From Aurelia coerulea (taxonomy: Eukaryota; Cnidaria; Scyphozoa; Semaeostomeae; Ulmaridae): 64,000 nt of DNA. The stretch covers positions 6,409,501 through 6,473,500 of the forward strand of contig CM076961.1 in the NCBI GenBank assembly GCA_039566865.1, written 5' to 3'. The translations under genes and the position numbers were made by a program. Shown here in pieces: positions 41,792-53,054 of this stretch (the first letter of the stretch is position 1; every line of letters begins with the position of its first letter). The notes beneath the pieces are model-generated. The model saw only the letters and a program-made list of their open reading frames with translations. It was not told where the DNA came from and did not search any database.

Positions 41792-43913
41792 AATAAATTT
41801 AAGAAGTCAACCTATATTTATAGTCAAAGAATTTAATTACAAGAACTAATGTCCATATAAGGTCCTTCCGGTTCTTCATAAAGCGTTTAACGTCCTTCTT
41901 GCTGTTTTTGTTGTTGTTGTTGTTGTTTTGTCATTATTTTTCATTGTATCCCGGTTGCTGTTCTTGGTTTTCTTTGTCATTTTACGTCAGATTGTTTCTT
42001 CGATTTTGTTGTGTTCTTTGTTGCTGTTGTTGTTGCTAATGTTCTTCATTGTCTCTGTTTTCATTGATGTTGCTGTTGTTGTTGTTGTTGTTCTTTGTCA
42101 TTTAACGTCACATTGTTTCTTCAATGTTGTTGTGTTCGTTATTGTCGTTCTTGTTGCTGTTGTTCTTCGTTGTCTTTTATTCTGATTGATGTTGTTGTTG
42201 TTGGTGTTGTTCTTTGTTATCTCGCATCAGATTGTTCTTTGTTGTTGTTGTTGCTGTTTCATATGATGTCAGATTGATGTTTCGTCGAGCGAGATTCGCC
42301 GTCCCAACTGGTTTCGGTCCTTCGTAGCCGGTGGCTGATTCCATGAATCTAAAGCCACCTCGGGTGTACCAGTACCCTTTTCTTTCGTTTCTTCTCGTTT
42401 CGTTTCTATTTGGCGTCTTTCACAATTCGAGTGTCTTTCGGAAGCATCGGTTCTGATTTGCAGTCTTAGCTGTTGGTGTTTCTTGTTGCAGTTGGCTTGT
42501 TGTTGACTTTGAAGCGCTTTCTATTCTTTATAGCGGGCCATTCGGTGTCTGCGTCCAGAATCGATATAATAAATAGTGCATGGTTAGAAGAGGGCCTAAC
42601 TACTCAAAGAAACAGTCCTTCGAATATAGATGTATATAGATGTATATAAGTATATTGCAGTAAATTCTAGGGGATATCGGTGTAAAAGGGTGTTTATGGT
42701 AGATACAAGTGAATAGATCGTATAAAGATGTATATAGATGTATATCAGCATATTGCAGTAAATTCTAGGGAATATCGGTGTAAAAGCGGGTTTATAGTGG
42801 ATACAAATAAATAGAGCTTATATAGATGTATATAAGTGTATATAAGCATATGGCAGTAAATTCTAGGGGATATCGTTGTAAAAGCGTGTTTATAGTAGAT
42901 ACAAGTAAATAGAGCGTATATAGATGTATATAGATGTATATAAGCATATTGCAGTAATTTCTAGGGAATATCGGTGCAAAAGCGTGTTTATAGTGGATAC
43001 AAGTAAATAGAGCGTTTATAGATGTATATAGATGTATATAAGCATAATGCAGTAAACTCTAGGGGAAATCGGTGTAAAAGCGTGTTTATAGTAGATACAA
43101 GTAAATAGAGCGTATATAGATGTATATAGATGCATAAAAGCATATTGCAGTAAATTCTAGGGGATATCGGTGTAAAAGCGTGTTTATAGTGGATACAAGT
43201 AAATAGAGCCTATATAGATGTGTACAGATGTATTCAAGCATATTGCAGTAAATTCTAGAGGATATCGGTGTAAAACTGTGTTTATAGTAGATACAAGTAA
43301 ATAGAGAGTTTATAGATGTGTACAGATGTATTCAAGCATATTGCAGTAAATTCTAGGGGATATCGGTGTAAAACTGTGTTTATAGTAGATACAAGTAAAT
43401 AGAGAGTTTATAGATGTATACAGATGCATAAAAGCATATTGCAGTAAATTCTAGGGGATATCGGTGTAAAAGCGTGTTTATAGTAGATACAAGTAAATAG
43501 AGAGTTTATAGATGTGTACAGATGTATTCAAGCATATTGCAGTAAATTCTAGGGGATATCGGTGTAAAACTGTGTTTATAGTAGATACAAGTAAAAAGAG
43601 CGTATATAGATGTATATAGATGCATAAAAGCATATTGCAGTAAATTCTAGGGGATATCGGTGTAAAAGCGTGTTTATAGTAGATACAAGTAAATAGAGCG
43701 TATATAGATGTATATAGATTTATATAAGCATATTGCAGTGATTTCTAGGCGAAATCGGTGTAAAAGCGTGTTTATAGTGGATACAAGTAAATAGAGCGTA
43801 TATAGATGTAGCGTATAGCGTAGATATAGCGTATAGCATATATAGATGTATATAAATGTATGTAAGCATATTGCAATGAATTCTAGGGGATATCGGTGTA
43901 AAAGTGTGTTTAT

Positions 43914-45568
43914 GGTAGGATACCTATGAAAAAATGAAATTCTCTCTAGGACCAGATAGACAGACCTATGTCAGTGATTCAGATAGGGCATACAAAATTA
44001 CATGAAATTTTGCCACAAATATTTCAAAATGGCCTACAGATGTTGCCATGGCAACATAAAAACACGAAAACAGTATGTTGCTTGTGGCAGCAATATTTCA
44101 TTGCCTACTCACTATAAAAGACTGCAAATTGATTCTTACAAGTGGTATGAGTCTACTGTTTGGTCTCCACTAAGAAAAAAAAATTTTTTAATTTTTGTAA
44201 TCACTTTTAAGGTAGTACGTTTGGAAATGTACTTTTTCATAGATTTTCATATGAGAAATAAAGAAAGTTAGTCTTATCTGATAGATCTGGTTTTAGTGGA
44301 CACCAAAGACAATACTGTCAATAACATAATGCAAAAGATTTGATCTAAATAGGTATAACTGATTTTGAAATATTTAGGTCCAAAACGCAAAATGAGGGTA
44401 ATTTCGCAAAGTTTACAATCAATTTTTTAAGTGTCAAAAGTGGTTGTTACAGATCTATGGACAAGTCAGTGTTTCAAAACTTTCCTGCAGCATATGATTC
44501 TCCTTCTCTATCTGCAAAAATGTCATTCCAGTCCTTATTTAACTCCCCTGGGCTGTTTTCTTCTCATTTTTGTGTCATTTTTTTGATCGCCCATACGCAA
44601 ACGAACTCTTTTTCTTTTCCGGAAATGCTTCTGTTGCTCTTACATCAAGAAGAGCCATATGTATCAATCATCACATTTGTAATTGTTTGCTGTACCATCA
44701 TTCATTCATGCCATAAACAACACTGCAATCTCCACCATCTTAAACATTTCAAAATATTACAGATATCACAAGAGACTTCCATTGTTGTTATGACAAAATC
44801 CAAAACTTCCTGGAGATAAATCAACTTTTGATTTGATAGTCATAGATGAATTGCATGCATCTATTGCATGCAGGTTCTGCCATTTTGCAGATTTATTGAG
44901 AAGTGCTTGCAGCTTGGAAGATGAATAAATAAATTGAAATCATTCTCTATCAAGATCCAGTTGCTCAGGTATCATTCCATTTCAATCCCTGGATTCTCAA
45001 TCATCAATAAAAGGCTTAGGCCCATCAAGCTGTCAAGCACGATGGCCTAATCTTCTCGACTATCTGGAGGTGCATCAGCAGTTCCCTGTTGATTCTCTGA
45101 AATACCAAGCTGATCCTTTACACTTTCATCGGAATCAACTATTCCAGAACTCTTTGCAAAACGATTTCCATGATTTTGATTTTGATATTTGAATTCTCAA
45201 CATTTTGAAATTATGGTGAAGTTCACAGCAAGACAAACCGGGTTATTCCCAGCCTCGTTTTGGTTATAAGGTGGTTAAACAGCCTTTTAAGGTGGTAGGG
45301 TCCAACTATGCATCCGTTGGGGACTGTTTTGGGGGTGATAAAAAAGAAAAATTAAGAAATAAAACCCAAAATTCCGTTGCTAAGGCCGTATCTAAGGAAA
45401 TAAAAACATAGGACTATTGAAAAAAGTTGTCCTTTTTCCAAAATGTTACATTCTAGGCCAAAAAAAACTTCGAGAACAATTCAACAAGTCATTTATCTCC
45501 CATGAAAAAAATAATAAATCTTTTTTTGAGGAATTGCCTTTTTTGTCAAATTTCATAGGTATCCTACC
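43914..45568. mobile_element. TTAT-flanked TIR element, Kolobok-like termini
   Basis: GGTAGGATACCTATGAAA and its inverted copy bound 1655 bp inserted in satellite DNA. TTAT is duplicated at 43910-43913 and 45569-45572, and joining the flanks recreates the satellite sequence. Termini begin GGTAG like the transposase-bearing element at 49768. Reading frames inside (44002-44271, 44457-44819) are short and unrecognised. Confidence 0.82.
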
Positions 45569-46158
45569 TTATAGTAGATACGAGTGAATAGAGCGTATAT
45601 ATATTTATATAGATGTATATAAGCTTATTGCAGTAAATTCTAGGGGATATCGGTGTAAAAGCGTGTTTATAGTAGATACAAGTAAATAGAGCGTATATAG
45701 ATGCACATAGATGTATATAAGCATATTGCAATAATTTCTAGGGGATATCGGTGTAAGAGCATGTCTATGGTAGATACAAGTGAATAGAGGGTATATAGAT
45801 GCATATAGATGTATATTGCATATTGCAGTAATTTCTTGGGGATATCGGTGTAAAAGCGTGTTGATAGTAGATACAAATGAATAGAGCGTATATAGATGTA
45901 CATAGATAAAAAGTGAACAAGATATAAAGATATAAAGAGCGTATATAGATGTATATAGATGTATATAAGCTTATTGCAGTAAATTCTAGGGGATATCGGT
46001 GTAAAAGCGTGTTTATAGTAGATACAAGTAAATAGAGCGTATATAGATGTATATAGATTATGACCACACGGTCCAAACTAGTTGGGAATTGAGAGAAAAT
46101 GTGTATATATATATTCCTGTTCGTCTTTCTTTTTGTTCATCGATGTATATAGATGTGA

Positions 46159-46620
46159 CAGGGACGCTGGAGCGATGGTAGGGCAAGGGGGGCGACTAGG
46201 AGCGTAAGGGCAATCGAGGCCGAAGGTGAGCGAAGCGAGCCTAAAAATTGGGGGGTCCGGGGGTACCCCCCCCGGGAAAATTTTTGTGACCACGCCCTTT
46301 AGATTGGCTTAAAATGGTATCAAAAACGTTTTAACGAACATTAATCATGTTCTTTGACGAAATTTTTCGGCGATTCCTCCACATGTCCTCATTCCGAATC
46401 GCATAAAATCGTATATTGCTTATTTTGAAGTTGCAATTGAAAGTCATTTTTCGTTACTGGTGTGTTTTTGATAAGGAAATGAAGCTATGGCGGCTTTTCT
46501 ATCAAGTTTCAAAGTACATTATTGTTTTTCATTGAAAGGGCATTTTTTGCCCCCCTTTCCCTCGTTAGGAAAGGGCAGGAGGGGCGCTTGACCCCCCGCG
46601 CCCCCTCTCCGGCGTTCCTG
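46159..46620. mobile_element. 462-bp TIR element in satellite
   Basis: CAGGGACGCTGG...CCGGCGTTCCTG ends are inverted copies. GATGTG occurs at 46152-46157 and 46621-46626. The interior has a GC-rich inverted stretch around 46245-46285 (gggggtccgggggta / ccccccccggg). Non-coding; superfamily uncertain, possibly hAT. Confidence 0.65.
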
Positions 46621-46865
46621 GATGTGTATAAGCATAATGCAGTAATTTTTAGGGGTTATCGGTGTAAAAGCGTGTTTATTGTAGATACAAGTGAATAGAG
46701 CTTATATAGATGTGTATATAGATGTATATAAGCATATTGCAGTAATTTCTGGGGGACATCTATATATGAGAATTTTTGTTAGTCATTTTCCTGTTATTCT
46801 TGTATTTGATTTGTTAGTCTTAATTCGTATTTTCTGGTAGTTTCTAATACATTCTGTAACTTTAT

Positions 46866-47375
46866 AGTTGATCTTTTATTTTTGTAAGAAGCTAAGGTGC
46901 GGGGCTGGTAGGCATTTTCTTGTAACTTTTTGGTAATTTTGCTACCAACTGTTTCTTGCGTGTTTCTTATATTTTTAATGCTACAAGTGGAGAGTTAATT
47001 TGTTTTGTATAAATGGCTCAGTAAGATGTCTCACTGAAAATAAACAGTTGCTATAAACTGTACAATGTCAAAACTATTTGATTGCAATAAGAAAATTAAA
47101 ACTGAAATCGAAGTGTTGGCAGAAAACCGTAATTTCACCGAAAATCGAAGAACCAAGATTGCGACGATAATCATTTTAAATTTCATTTCAAAGTCCAGAG
47201 AGCAGAAACAGAGAAAAATTCAATTTGACATTTTCATAAGATGTCGAGTTGACATTTTTCGACGGATCCAGTGATAAAAATTAAAACTGCAAATTACAAA
47301 AATTCCTTAGCTTTTTAAATTCAGGTAGGGTTGCTTTACCGTTTCTTATAAGCGGTTTCGTATAGAAAATACGTG
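46866..47375 (+). mobile_element. AAGAAAC-family MITE, long variant
   Basis: The right end (tatagaaaatACGTG) abuts TA at 47376-47377. The interior matches 31582-31948, including 'gttgctataaactgtacaatgtcaaaac'. The left end is degenerate (tttttgtaagaag). Confidence 0.6.
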
Positions 47376-47377
47376 TA

Positions 47378-47795
47378 CACGTTTTTTTTATAAGAAACTG
47401 GTTTATAAGAAACTAGTACTACGATGACCAAAAAATTAAGAAACTCTGGTACTACGCTCAAGAACAGTTAAGAAACTCTAACACTTTATTTCTTTGTGTC
47501 TCTCTTATTCTATGTCTTTCTAACAAAGGTACATTCGTCTTTTCTTGACTTTTAACTGCAAAATTGGTAAATTTTTGCCTTGATGTACATGGCTTCTTCT
47601 TGATGACAATGTCAATGCAAAATGGAAGCCCTTTCTCGAGAAGAAGGCTCAACTTCGAACAATACCGCAATTTTAGGCCCAAAAAATAAGAAACTGATTA
47701 AGAAACTTTTACTACTAAAACACCGAAATTTTCATGCGAAATTAAGAAACTTTTAGTACTATATGCTGATCCAAATTTCTTATAAAGAAAACGTG
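47378..47795 (-). mobile_element. AAGAAAC-family MITE, intact inverted copy
   Basis: CACGTTTTTTTT...AAAACGTG with TA at 47376-47377 and 47796-47797. It is the reverse complement of 26094-26514 with few differences. The left TA is shared with the neighbouring copy, so one inserted at the very end of the other. Confidence 0.8.
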
Positions 47796-48015
47796 TAGAT
47801 CATAACAAAAATGAGAGATGGAAATTGAAGGCCATACAAACTATGCCCTCATCTTTTCTCCATCAGAAACATTACTCCTGGCTTGATAGTGACAAAGTTC
47901 CTTGACTTCGGACTAATGTCATTAAAGTAAAAGGTTTCCAACGGGATCTGGTCTATTACTGATACTGAGGACAAATAGACATGAAGTATGCACGATTTCT
48001 TTATGAAAGTACTGA

Positions 48016-48400
48016 CACGTATTATTTATATAAGAAAGAAACTGCCCATAAGAAACTTAAGTCTTAGATTGGCAAACAATTGAGAAACTCTAGTACTGGG
48101 AAAGTATAAGTCACGAAACTATCTATTTTGATACGGCAAACCATCGACATATTTTTACTTTACTTTCACTTGTTTCCCTCTGTATCATATTACTTGAATA
48201 AGATCCAAACATTGATAATGCTTAAAAAACTTTTTTTTGAAATGTTCACGAGTTCATAGATAGTAAACATGAAGATTAACATGGAGCCTCTAAGAAACTC
48301 GTACAAAGCTCTGAGTACTAAAAATCCGATAATTTCAAGAAACTTTCAGTACTGGCCTTAATTCTTAGTTTCTTACCAAAAAGTTACTTGTTAAAAAGTT
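48016..48400. mobile_element. AAGAAAC-family MITE, diverged copy
   Basis: Left end 'acacgtattatttatataagaaag', right end 'tagtttcttaccaaaaagttac', with several AAGAAAC motifs between. The interior resembles 18478-19175. Confidence 0.55.
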
Positions 48401-48474
48401 GTCTAAATAATTATGATTGTCGAGTACCGGAGTTATTTGATTTGTATGAGAAGAATTTTTATTTCTCGCATGTC

Positions 48475-48649
48475 CATCGGCGTAGGGGAAGATAAAATTT
48501 GGGGGGGCTGCCCGACAAAAAATCCATTGTTTGAGAAAATTTTGCCCGACTTGAGGCGGATTTCTGCCCGATTGTGGCTGATTTTTGCAAATTTTTCTGA
48601 CGTTGGGGGGGCTGCAGCCCCCCCTAGCCCCCTATCTCCTACGCCTATG
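48475..48649. mobile_element. Small hAT-type MITE with exact 8-bp TSD
   Basis: Termini CATCGGCGTAGG...CCTACGCCTATG bound 175 bp. CGCATGTC is duplicated exactly at 48467-48474 and 48650-48657. Subterminal ggggggctgc / gcagccccccc pair. Confidence 0.9.
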
Positions 48650-48657
48650 CGCATGTC

Positions 48658-49072
48658 ATCCTGTGTGAAATTGCGATTGAGAAAAGCTGCACATTTATTC
48701 ATTGCCACACAAACATGCATGACCTTTCACATAGCACGCAAACTTTATTTCTCCCGTACCCCCGTCCTTGAACAACAAAGCATTTCCGGTTTCCGCTTCT
48801 CCGCTTTTTGCTTGTAGACCTCAAAGTTCAGATCTCAAAACCCGGCAAAGTGCTTAACCGCTTACCTTCTCTTGAGATGAAAATGTACAGAAGAAAGCTG
48901 CAACTGCGAATTACATAGCAAAATTAGTATTTCACTTCATCGCATAACTGGCTGAAGCTCAAAGTCAACGATCATTAGAAACGAAAAGGATGGCTCTTAG
49001 ATTTTGCGTTCAAGATTCAGGTTACAGTATTTTAAGGTCATATATATAGTGGCCACTAAGATACACGCATCC
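48658..49072. other. No gene seen
   Basis: Unclassified sequence between a MITE and a dispersed repeat. Confidence 0.4.
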
Positions 49073-49290
49073 TATCTTAGCATGTTATTGACGAATTTTG
49101 TTAGCTTGGATATTCCAAATATCATGTGCGAGCTATGAAGGAATAAAATGATTCGCCAAAACTCTATTTTGGCTTCCAGTTAAGTATGAAAATGATACAA
49201 CACATAAAACCAATAGGCTATAACGGCTTTTGGCTTTAAAGCTTAACAAAACACATGCAAAAAGCATTTGGCCACTAAGCGCCACTGACC
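49073..49290 (-). repeat. 218-bp dispersed repeat, copy 2 (inverted)
   Basis: Reverse-complement copy of 23941-24158 with sharp similarity borders on both sides. Confidence 0.85.
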
Positions 49291-49767
49291 AAATACCACA
49301 GCTCCTTCCAATTCGCCATCTTAACCCTAATCCTACCGGGGGGGGGGTGTTTTCCACCCCCCCTGTCGGTTTTTTGCAGAGCATTCTTTAACGACAAAAG
49401 CTATGACCCTCAAACTCTCTGACAATTACTAATTATCTATTAGCTACATTTTGACAATTAAATTTGTGAACAATAGGTGTCACGTGACACGTGACACTAC
49501 CATATTTGGAGCAAGGTATTGGAAAAATTAATGATATTGATATTTTTACTCCCAGAATTAGTTCCAAATGTTGACTATTGTACTTTAAAAGAATCAGCAA
49601 GCAATTAGCTTTCTATTGTTGTCAATAACAATGGAATTTGCTGACGTCAGCATTCTTAAATGATGACGTCACTCGGGCCGCCATTTTGGGTCATTTTGGC
49701 AAATTTTGAAGTTTTTTCCAACAGATTTTGTTAAAAATGCATAGAATTGCGTTATGCAATACTTTAA

Positions 49768-51789
49768 GGTAGTTCCACAACAAATAACTCAAATTTGAAC
49801 TTGTACCTCTTACATGGAAACTTATCAATGTTTTCTGTTACATATAGTTTGATATTAGAATTTTTGGAAAAATTGTTTTGATCTATGCAAATCTGATGAC
49901 GTAGCAATCATAATCATAATCTCAAAGTCACTATATTTTCATGTAACATATTTCAGAAATGGGAAATGCCACATAGCCCAAACTTTTACAGCTTTTGGGG
50001 GACACCTTCCTCAAGGGCCAGAAGTGGCATTTTGTAAAAACTATAAATAAAAAATATTTCAGAGGCAATTTAAAATTTTCTACAAATTCTAGGCATGGCG
50101 GCATTGTTAAAACAATGCATATTGTCTGACTGAGATGAGATAATCAAAAAGTTTCACTTCTGGCCCTCTAATGCTACCTATGGACTAAAACTGCCAAATT
50201 TCAAGACAACTGATCAAGTAGAAATTAAAATATCTTACATGAAAATCTACCATATCCTGAAAAAGTTGATTTTGAGAAATCATGAAAAGAAAGTTGATGA
50301 AGAGAGCAGTCACTAATAGGCTCCAGCAACATAGGATTCTCCACCTTCTTTTTCTCTTTCCTGGTCAATGTACCCTTTTTGATACTTCTGAGTTGCTTGC
50401 TTCTTCTTTTTACCATTTCAGAGTCTTTTTTCTCAATGCTTCTCACTCTGGTTTTTAGCTTTTCACCGGATTGCATCTCATATTCTGGCGTTCCCTTCTT
50501 AGACTGGCCCATATTCGACAAGCTTTGCAATTCTTTGTGAGCACTGCAGTGTCTAAACACTTTCCGGAGGATATTGCTGTTACAACCCCATTTAAAGAAG
50601 CATGACCACGCTTCTGCCATGACCCGTCCAAAGAGCACTGGCACAGATGATTGTTATCCGCTTCAGCAGCATCAGATTGCTTGACCTATAAGGCTGCCTT
50701 TGATTTTGATGCATCTGCTGCATTTTCATACGCATTTGACAATTCCCTATTGAGGTTTGCATATCCATTCTCTGAAATACCCTTCATGTTCATGCATCTT
50801 GAAAAGTTCTGAATTGCCCAGTGTCCTTTACCCATTTCACTGCCCAGTGTCCTTTACCCATTTCACGGAAGGCTATCACTGACCTTACATTGACCTCAAA
50901 AAATTTTCTGCCACGTCCAACGGTTGGTAAGTACTCCTTTGACAGGAATGTACTTTCTTCCCACGAACAAGAGATACAGCTGATCCTAATTTTATTTGCA
51001 AAACCCATTCTTGATTTGGGCACATTGATAACTTCAATAACTGGACATTTTCCGAGTGATGATATCAAATCAATAAGAATGCTCATGTTTATTAGAACAA
51101 AGTAGTTGGTACTATCTTCATCAGTCATATCATTTCTTACATCATCTGTTGAAAGCTTTGGCTTCTTTGAAGCAGATGGTCCCTCGCCTGCAAGACGATT
51201 TCCTTGTTGGCTGGTTTCTCCCTCCACATTTGGCTGAGTTGGTTCAACGGGCCTAGCATCCAAAACATCAACTTCCTCTTCATTCCTTGCAGTGTGCTTG
51301 TTCCCATGAAAGCTCCTTTTCTTAAAAGCAGACGAGCGTGATCTTTTCTTAGTCTTCTTTGAACCCATAGTCACCAAAAGCCAGGCAAACGCTATTTGAA
51401 ATGTATTGGAAAACTTTTCGATCATCCACAAAAAGTTGAAGCGACGAGAAAATTGGAAAATAAGGTCCACACGAAAAAGAGGCAAGGATAGAGATTAGTT
51501 ATGAGGCTATCGGAAAAGGAATGGAGCCTATGAGCAAGAAAAAAGACTTCAGCAGAAAAATTGGTTGCAAATTGCCCGAAAGAATGAAATTTTTTGCGTT
51601 GCTAAGGCGTTGCTATGGGAGCTTTGCTGTACCACTGGATAAAAAAGTTTACTTTTCTGATAAAACTCACTCAGGAAGTACTCTAAATTTATCCTAACAT
51701 AATCTTCATTAGTTAAGGCATAGCTTTGGAAGAAAAAATAAAATACAAGAAATTTAAGAAAAATTGAGTTTTTTTGCTGTGGAACTACC
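49768..51789 (-). mobile_element. Kolobok-like DNA transposon, 2022 bp
   Basis: GGTAGTTCCACAACAAA and its inverted copy (GTGGAACTACC end) are flanked by TTAA at 49764-49767 and 51790-51793. The minus strand encodes a broken transposase related to the Mutator-like domain PF20700, which occurs in Kolobok elements; those also target TTAA. Confidence 0.82.
50225..51368 (-). pseudogene. Kolobok/PF20700-type transposase, frameshifted
   Basis: The likely start is the ATG at 51368 (MGSKKTKKRSRSS), a basic N-terminus. About 80 residues later comes the domain: FVLINMSILIDLISSLGKCP, KSRMGFANKIRISCISCSW, then EVNVRSVIAFREMGKGH. A 26-bp tandem duplication near 50816-50870 (cccagtgtcctttacccatt twice) breaks the frame. 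Around 50640-50510 another frame carries SLDGSWQKRGHASLNGVV followed by Cys residues, the segment with the conserved catalytic-type Asp. A third frame continues with KKGTPEYEMQSGEK. Parts between and after are missing or unrecognisable. The enzyme would cut and paste the element in the nucleus; this copy cannot encode it. Known relatives have a longer C-terminus with further acidic catalytic residues. Confidence 0.8.
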
Positions 51790-52228
51790 TTAAAAGCATT
51801 TTGAGCCAATTATTATCAATTTTTGGCTGAAAAACACAGTATTTAGTTATGACGTCATTAATTTTTGTCGTTTTCTTCCAAAATAACAGTCTAAAAACGC
51901 CTCTATGCATCAAATTTGAATTGGAAATGAATAATACGCAAAATAAGAATGGAAAAAGTCATTCACATTACCTTTATTCCGTTTTTACAACAAATAATCC
52001 GGAAAACCAAATATTTTGACATTTTCTGGCATTATGACGTCATAGTGACGTCACCTAATGAGGTGGCCACGCCCAAAACTACCAATCGGCTAAGAATAGT
52101 TAGGACTACGCCCTTGCCAAGTTTCAATGATTTCCCATTAGTCTACGGCTATTTATAGAGGGGGGGTGGAAAGCACCCCCCCCCCCGGCTATGTTAGATC
52201 AAAAAAAGCCCGGTAGGATTAGGGTTAA

Positions 52229-53054
52229 ATTTGAACAATGGTTCCTTATCCACCTCCTGTCGGTGGAAAGCAATGCTTCCTGCTGTTTATTCGTGAAAGT
52301 GTGAGCAACGCTTTGTCCAAGTGTAGTTTCGGGTATTATGGAACACTTAACGGAAAAAAATTAATTGTGAACATAATTCATGAAACATTTGGCCATACTT
52401 GGTATTAGCAATTAGGCCTAAGCATGCTCTAATGTTTCATCAGTACAGGTACATGTACCCCAAAAACCACAAAAAAAGCATGTTGCTATAATTTTCTTCT
52501 ACTGTTTTCATTTCAAAAATGGTTTTGTGTCAATGCTGGGCTGCCAAAAACGAGCTCTTCCCATAGGTTATTGCTATTTTTTACTTAGAATTGACCGAGT
52601 GCTGATATGGCAAAGTTGCTTGTTTTTCACAATATGTACCCCAAAAGCCGCACAAACAAAAAAGTCCAGACGATTGCGGTTGATGCACCTATGATGGTGT
52701 TATTTGGGAACAAGCCATCATTATAAGTCAGTGATGGATAGAAACTATAGCTGCAAACTTATTTTCAGTGGAAGTATCTACTACACCACAAAACCCACAT
52801 GACATGTACCCCAAAAACCATATTGGTTTTTTACCTATCAGACCTTTTGGTCCATAGCAGTCTTTAAAAGTGTTATTTTTCATGATTCTACATATATTTT
52901 GAAATCTGCTGATAATCCTACCTTCACGATAGGCATTGTGTTTTGATTCCTTAGCAATTACGAAGTGCATGTATTTACCAAATATCAAAATATTGAAAAT
53001 GCGAATTTTCCCTTATAATTTTTTTCATTATCAGTACAAATTTTGATGTTCCCA
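52229..53054. other. Non-coding, contains 'gtaccccaaaa' motifs
   Basis: No gene is seen. The motif gtaccccaaaa followed by 'ccac/ccgcac' occurs at 52455, 52636 and 52806. The segment may be part of the decayed TIR element proposed at 52326-56860. Confidence 0.4.

Larger units (their letters stand above)
40761..42615 (-). mobile_element. 916-bp tandem unit, Penelope-like or retrozyme-like
   Basis: Two full units (40761-41676, 41677-42576) and the first 39 bp of a third (42577-42615) lie head to tail. Each carries a hammerhead-like motif on the minus strand, a TTG-rich stretch (AAC-rich on the coding strand) and a short minus-strand frame beginning MARYKEQKALQSQQQ (41641-41369). In the second unit an early stop breaks that frame. 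Tandem long-terminal-repeat-like units with a type I hammerhead are characteristic of Penelope-like elements; no reverse transcriptase is present here. A non-coding retrozyme is the alternative. Confidence 0.6.
40431..46765. repeat. 98-bp satellite array with three insertions
   Basis: Units contain 'catattgcagtaaattctag', 'gatatcggtgtaaaagcgtg' and 'gatacaagtaaatagagcg' and repeat every 98 bp in the regular part (for example 43141, 43239, 43337, 43435), with shorter units elsewhere. Array blocks are 40431-40760, 42616-43913, 45569-46050 and 46621-46765. Separating them are a 916-bp tandem unit, a 1655-bp TIR element, a roughly 90-bp non-satellite segment and a 462-bp TIR element. Confidence 0.92.
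49325..52224. mobile_element. piggyBac-like MITE hosting a Kolobok-like element
   Basis: TTAA at 49321-49324 and 52225-52228 flank CCCTAATCCTACCGGGGGG...CCGGTAGGATTAGGG. Without the nested element and its duplicated TTAA the length is 874 bp, close to the 867 bp of copies B and D. The interior holds CACGTGACACGTGACA and TGATGACGTCA, motifs also found in copies A-D. It represents a second subfamily. Confidence 0.88.

Noticed and set aside
41025..42277. Plus-strand Leu/Val/Phe-rich frames resembling membrane proteins
   Set aside because: They are translations of TTG/TGT microsatellite in the tandem unit; the second copy has the same frames for the same reason.
50821..51105. Plus-strand 94-codon frame
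   Set aside because: It is antisense to the better supported transposase frame with conserved Cys and Trp motifs.
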